A DNA stretch of 64,000 nt. Source: Plastoroseomonas hellenica (lineage in GTDB: Bacteria > Pseudomonadota > Alphaproteobacteria > Acetobacterales > Acetobacteraceae). Positions 60,673 through 64,000 of this stretch are shown here, piece by piece. Location: positions 1 to 64,000 of the forward strand of contig NZ_JAAGBB010000019.1 of the NCBI RefSeq assembly GCF_018129085.1, read 5' to 3'. Every line of letters begins with the position of its first letter. The first letter of the stretch is position 1. Position numbers and translations under genes: made by a program. The notes under the pieces were generated by a model that searched no databases, was not told the DNA's origin, and was given only the letters and a program-made list of their open reading frames with translations.

Positions 60673-61808
60673 AGCGCCACTCCCATCAATTCGGCGAAGC
60701 GCGGCGTCGCCTTCAGGCCGGTGCCGGTCAGCACCACCACGCTCGTCTCTCCAGCGCGGATCGTGCCGGCCTCCAGCAGCTTCGCGAAGGCCGCCGCCGC
60801 CTGGGCGCTGGTCGGCTCGGCGTAGATGCCGCCGCGGGCGAGGTCCAGCGCGGCCGCGGCGATCTCGGCCTCGGTCAGCATCACGGCACCACCTTCGGTC
60901 TGCTCCAGCACGCCGAGGCACTCGCGCAGCCGGATCGGCTCGGCGATTGCGGTGCCCTCCGCCATGGTCGGAAGCGGCGCGGCCGGCGCTTCGCCCAGGA
61001 AAGCGCGCGCGATCGGGGCGCAATTCGCCGGCTGTGCCGCGAAGATGCGCGGCAGCCGGTCGATCCCGCCCGCTCGCAGCAGCTCGGAGAAGCCAATGCC
61101 GCAGCCGAGCACGTTCGATCCGGCACCGCAGGGCACGATGATGTTGTCGGGTGCCCGGAAGCCGAGGTCCTCCCACAGCTCATAGGCGAGCGTCTTGGTA
61201 CCCTGCAGGAAGAAGGGATGCCAGTTGTGACTGGCGTAGAAGATGCCGTCCCGCCGTGCCTGCCCCTGGCGCAGCGCCTCGTCCGCGCAATCCTGGCGGC
61301 TGCCCGGCGTCAGCTCGATCTCGGCGCCGGCGGCGCGGGACTGCACGGTCTTGGCGGGGCTGGTGGTGGCGGGCACCAGGATCTTGGCGCGCATGCCTCC
61401 CGCCGCCGCATAGGTTGCGATGGCAGCACCACCATTGCCGGAGCTGTCCTCCAGCACATGCCCGATGCCCTGGGCGCGCAGCAGCGAGAGCATCACGGCG
61501 GCGCCGCGATCCTTGAAGGACCCGGTCGGCATCAGCCATTCACATTTCAGCAGCGCCGTGGCGCCCGCGAACACGCGCGGCACCAAGGGCGTGCAACCCT
61601 CGCCCATGGTGATCGGCGCCTCCGGCAGGAAGGGCAGGGCGGCGGCATAGCGCCAGAGGGAGCGCGCCTCCTGCCGGATCGCGTCCCGGCCGATGCCAGG
61701 CATCGGCGTCAGCATCAGGGGCGCGCCGTCATCCCCGCACCAGCGGGGGACGTCGAGCGGATAGGTGGCGCCGGAGCGCGGGTCGAGATAGGCGATGGCG
61801 TCGGTCAT
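60669..61808 (-). CDS. Threonine-synthase-like fold-type II PLP enzyme
   Basis: A 379-residue PLP lyase/synthase with Lys99 in PTGSFKDRGA, a Ser/Gly-rich SSGNGGAAIA near residue 120 and a PLP phosphate site PCGAGSNVLGCG near 235. The N-terminus has a single CxxD rather than a zinc-binding domain. It could be threonine synthase, a serine/threonine dehydratase or a diaminopropionate-type lyase. Its coupling to a D-amino-acid enzyme and proximity to an M20 hydrolase argue for a catabolic role. Confidence 0.85.
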   Translation of the reverse strand: MTDAIAYLDPRSGATYPLDVPRWCGDDGAPLMLTPMPGIGRDAIRQEARSLWRYAAALPFLPEAPITMGEGCTPLVPRVFAGATALLKCEWLMPTGSFKDRGAAVMLSLLRAQGIGHVLEDSSGNGGAAIATYAAAGGMRAKILVPATTSPAKTVQSRAAGAEIELTPGSRQDCADEALRQGQARRDGIFYASHNWHPFFLQGTKTLAYELWEDLGFRAPDNIIVPCGAGSNVLGCGIGFSELLRAGGIDRLPRIFAAQPANCAPIARAFLGEAPAAPLPTMAEGTAIAEPIRLRECLGVLEQTEGGAVMLTEAEIAAAALDLARGGIYAEPTSAQAAAAFAKLLEAGTIRAGETSVVVLTGTGLKATPRFAELMGVAL

Positions 61809-61855
61809 GGCGCGGGAGACTTGCCCGGCCGGCGCTCCCCTGCAAGGGATTGCGC

Positions 61856-62950
61856 ATGACCGAGCCAGCGCTTCTTCGCCTCGCCTCCGACCTGATCGCG
61901 ATCGACAGCCGCTCCGCGCTGCCGAACCGCGCCATCGCCGACCGCATCGAGGCGGAGCTCGCGGGTTTCGAGGTCGAGCGGCTGGACTACACAGACAAGG
62001 CGGGCGTCGCGAAGCGGGCGCTGGTCGCGCATCGCGGCCCGCCCGGCGGCCACGCCCTCTCCGGCCATATGGACACGGTGCCGGCGACCGGCTGGACCAC
62101 GGATGCCTGGGCACCGCGCTTCGCGGATGGCGTGCTGCATGGCCTCGGCAGCGTCGACATGAAGGGCCAGGTCGCCGCCGCGATCCTGGCCGCCAGGGCG
62201 ATGCCGGCGGATGTGCCGGTCACGCTGCTGATCACCACTGATGAGGAGACGACGAAGGAAGGCGCGCTCGCCATCGCGGCCTCCGATGCGGCGAGGCGGC
62301 TCGGTCTCAAGGGGATCTTCGTGGTCGAGCCGACCGGCATGATCCCGGTGCGCGGGCATCGCAGTCAGATCGAATTCACCGCGGTCGCGACCGGCGTGCA
62401 GGCGCATTCCTCCACGGGGCAGGGGGTGAATGCCAACTGGGCGCTGCTGCCCTTCCTCATGGAGATGCGCGAGATCCATGCGCGGCTGCGCAGCGATCCG
62501 GCCTTGCAGGATGCCGCCTATGATCCGCCCTTCTCCGACTTTAACCTGGTCATCGACAATCATGGCACCGCGGTGAACGTCACCGTCGCCAAGGCGACCG
62601 CGCGCATCAAATTCCGCCGCAGCCGCAATGTCGACTGGATGCCGGTGGTGCGCGCCGTGCGCGAGGCTGCCGAGCGCGCCGGCATCGCATTGCAGGAGCG
62701 CGCCGAGGGCACGCCCCCGGAACTTCCCACCGACCATCCGCTGGTGCGGCTCGCGGAGCGCGAGGCCGGCCGACCCGCCCGCACCGCCCCTTACGGCACC
62801 GACGCCAGCGAGTTGCAGGCGCTGGCGCCCTGCGTGGTGCTCGGCCCCGGCACCATCGACACCGCCCATACCCCCCACGAATGCGTGCGCCTCGCGGATC
62901 TCGCGGCAGCGGTGCCGGTGTTCCAGCGGGTGCTGGCGACAGGGGCGTGA
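61856..62950 (+). CDS. M20-family metallopeptidase/deacylase (2)
   Basis: A 364-residue hydrolase of the ArgE/DapE group. Metal-site motifs are LSGHMDTVPA near residue 68, GLGSVDMKGQ near 97 and TTDEETTKEG near 128. The dimerisation insert follows. ATG at 61856 has an AAGGG site; a TTG six bases upstream is possible. Divergent from the PLP operon, with only 47 bases between. It may provide a free amino acid to those enzymes by deacylation. Confidence 0.9.
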   Translation: MTEPALLRLASDLIAIDSRSALPNRAIADRIEAELAGFEVERLDYTDKAGVAKRALVAHRGPPGGHALSGHMDTVPATGWTTDAWAPRFADGVLHGLGSVDMKGQVAAAILAARAMPADVPVTLLITTDEETTKEGALAIAASDAARRLGLKGIFVVEPTGMIPVRGHRSQIEFTAVATGVQAHSSTGQGVNANWALLPFLMEMREIHARLRSDPALQDAAYDPPFSDFNLVIDNHGTAVNVTVAKATARIKFRRSRNVDWMPVVRAVREAAERAGIALQERAEGTPPELPTDHPLVRLAEREAGRPARTAPYGTDASELQALAPCVVLGPGTIDTAHTPHECVRLADLAAAVPVFQRVLATGA

Positions 62951-63036
62951 GGTGGGCCGATAATCGACGGCCTGGGCGACGGCGCCCTTGCATTCGGCAT
63001 GCTGCAGCGCAACATTGGCCTGTGGGAGCGTCCAAA

Positions 63037-63507
63037 ATGAATGGAGGCTCCATGGGTTCGACCCACGTATCACCACCGAAAGTATCAGCGCCGAAACAGG
63101 AACTGCCGCCTGTGGCGGAGCCGCGTGGAGAGCTTGCGGCACGACATCTGGCGATGCCGGCCCACACCAACCCGGCGGGCGACATCTTCGGCGGCTGGAT
63201 CATGGCCTCGATGGATGAAGCGGCGGCCATGGCGGTGGCGAAGCTCGTCGAAGGCCGCGCGGTGACCGTCGCCGTCTCCAGCATGGTGTTCATCCAGCCG
63301 GTGAAGGTGGGTGATTCCGTCTGCTTCTACGCCGATGTGAAGCGGGTCGGCCGCAGCTCGATCACCCTCGACGTAGAGGTTTGGGTGCTGCGGCGCGGCT
63401 GCGGCGAACGCGTCAAGGTGACGGAGGCGGAATTCACCTTCGTCGCCGTCGATGAGGATGGACAGCCGAGGCCGCTCAAGTCGCCGCAGGCGGCCTCAGC
63501 CGCCTGA
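63037..63507 (+). CDS. YciA-type acyl-CoA thioesterase (paralogue of 2.6-kb gene)
   Basis: A 156-residue hot-dog thioesterase sharing the HTNPAGDIFGGWIMASMDEAA region, PVKVGDSVCFY and KVTEAEFTFVAVD with the gene in the rbfA-truB operon. It has an additional N-terminal ~30 residues rich in Pro/Ser. Start either ATG 63037 (GGGAG site) or ATG 63052 (GGAGG site). Both paralogues retain the NPAGD catalytic-region Asp. Substrate unknown. Confidence 0.88.
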   Translation: MNGGSMGSTHVSPPKVSAPKQELPPVAEPRGELAARHLAMPAHTNPAGDIFGGWIMASMDEAAAMAVAKLVEGRAVTVAVSSMVFIQPVKVGDSVCFYADVKRVGRSSITLDVEVWVLRRGCGERVKVTEAEFTFVAVDEDGQPRPLKSPQAASAA

Positions 63508-63577
63508 GCGGGCGCCGCCGGCGGGGTCGCCGCCTCGTGACTGGCCGGTGCGGCGCCGATCCGATTAGCTGCGGAAT

Positions 63578-63625
63578 GGGCCGGGCACGATGCGTCGCAT
63601 TCGCGCACGCATCATGCGCCGGCCC
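63578..63625 (+). terminator. Two-part hairpin after thioesterase
   Basis: GGGCCGG (63578-63584) pairs with CCGGCCC (63619-63625), and inside it GATGCGT (63589-63595) pairs with ACGCATC (63607-63613), separated by an unpaired internal bulge. It is followed by TTCGTGT. It is a plausible terminator of the thioesterase transcript and marks the end of the recognisable gene set before the last, atypical frame. Confidence 0.5.
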
Positions 63626-63700
63626 TTCGTGTGACCGCGTGACTCAGACTGTTCGGCCGATCCGATCTCAAGTCGTCACGTGCCAGGCTGGAGGGCGCTT

Positions 63701-64000
63701 GTGGCCGGGACTCATGTCATCATCGTCGGCGGGATCAGCGTCAATGATCCCGGCGGACATGACCGCTTTCCCTACAACTTCATGAATCCCGCGGTGGCCC
63801 GTGCCAGGAAATACGGCTCGAACGTCCTGATCATCATCTTCGCGCCGTCCTACGAAACCCGCGTCGAGAAGCAGGACAAGGAGCACAACTCGGTCACCTA
63901 CACCTATTCCGATACCTGCCTCTGGGGATTGTTCTCCGCCGAATCATGCCCAGCGCTGATCCGATCGAAGCAGAGGAATCCACGGCATTTCCTCAATGTC
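63701..64000 (+). CDS. Unrecognised protein, 3' end outside window
   Basis: The frame is open from a GTG at 63701 (GGAGGG just upstream) to the last base: 100 codons. An in-frame GTG at 63680 is an alternative. It begins with a hydrophobic, strand-like THVIIVGGISVND, then has YNFMNPAVARARKYGSNVLIIIF, resembling alternating strands and helices of a Rossmann-like fold, but no family is recognised. 78 of 100 codons end in G or C, clearly fewer than in neighbouring genes, and the last 20 codons are especially A/T-ending. This composition hints at transferred DNA beginning here. Confidence 0.6.
   Translation, partial: MAGTHVIIVGGISVNDPGGHDRFPYNFMNPAVARARKYGSNVLIIIFAPSYETRVEKQDKEHNSVTYTYSDTCLWGLFSAESCPALIRSKQRNPRHFLNV

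Noticed and set aside
1-64000. CRISPR arrays, rRNA, tRNA genes, prophage or insertion sequences
   Set aside because: No regularly spaced short repeats, no cloverleaf with CCA-like end, and no transposase or integrase frame was noticed. A covariance-model scan would be needed to exclude tRNA fully.

Overview
The window is chromosomal DNA of a high-GC alphaproteobacterium, most probably of the Acetobacteraceae (Roseomonas-like). Reasons: the infB-rbfA-truB-rpsO-pnp core operon, alphaproteobacterial markers (MmcB, a DUF3297 protein, an IalB-family protein, a Rhodobacter-type PmtA-like methyltransferase), strongly G/C-ending codons, and many orphan Bug/TctC binding proteins. No rRNA, tRNA, transposase, prophage gene or CRISPR array was seen. 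The assignment is inference from gene content; no database was searched.

Region by region. 1-7.9 kb: translation and RNA-decay operon (infB partial, rbfA, a hot-dog thioesterase, truB, rpsO, strong terminator, then pnp), interrupted between rpsO and pnp by a repeat and a reverse-strand C13-peptidase-like lipoprotein. 8-19.8 kb: nitronate monooxygenase-like enzyme, amino-acid ABC permease and binding protein without an ATPase, a five-gene overlapping operon (LacI regulator, two-domain tautomerase, acyl-CoA dehydrogenase, family I CoA transferase, MaoC hydratase) facing two DapA-family genes across a region with LacI-type operators, then an Old Yellow Enzyme coupled to a DUF2272 lipoprotein. 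20-26 kb: two SAM methyltransferases, an IalB protein, a hydantoinase, an NHL-repeat protein, Ohr and MmcB. 26-41 kb: a catabolic patchwork with three TctC/Bug proteins, LysR, a PcaD-like hydrolase, a luciferase-like monooxygenase with flavin reductase, three Gfo/Idh/MocA dehydrogenases, an ACMSD-family amidohydrolase, a large alpha/beta hydrolase and an M20 hydrolase. 41-48 kb: a reverse-strand operon joining a complete Fbp-type ABC importer to a class III CoA transferase and a CitE-like lyase, under a divergent GntR regulator. 48-52.5 kb: short Hsp70, GST, FKBP, an unusual M19 dipeptidase and DUF3297. 52.4-59.5 kb: a complete tripartite tricarboxylate transporter with a GntR regulator, an FMN alpha-hydroxy-acid dehydrogenase and an enolase-superfamily protein with altered active-site positions. 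59.5-64 kb: a D-threonine-aldolase-like and a threonine-synthase-like PLP enzyme, an M20 hydrolase, a second YciA-type thioesterase, and a truncated unrecognised gene.

Themes: the accessory genes mostly import and degrade organic acids, each cluster pairing a binding protein or transporter with a regulator and CoA or hydroxy-acid enzymes. Many neighbours overlap by 1-4 bases, so translational coupling is widespread.

The clearest structure outside genes is a family of five dispersed GC-rich repeats of about 150-220 bp, each just downstream of a plus-strand gene and each carrying the same core hairpin. Other points worth a second look are the enolase-superfamily protein, the in-frame lipoprotein signal inside the M19 dipeptidase gene, the CoA-transferase/lyase/ABC operon and the tautomerase/aldolase regulon. 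No single system can be declared new from sequence alone.
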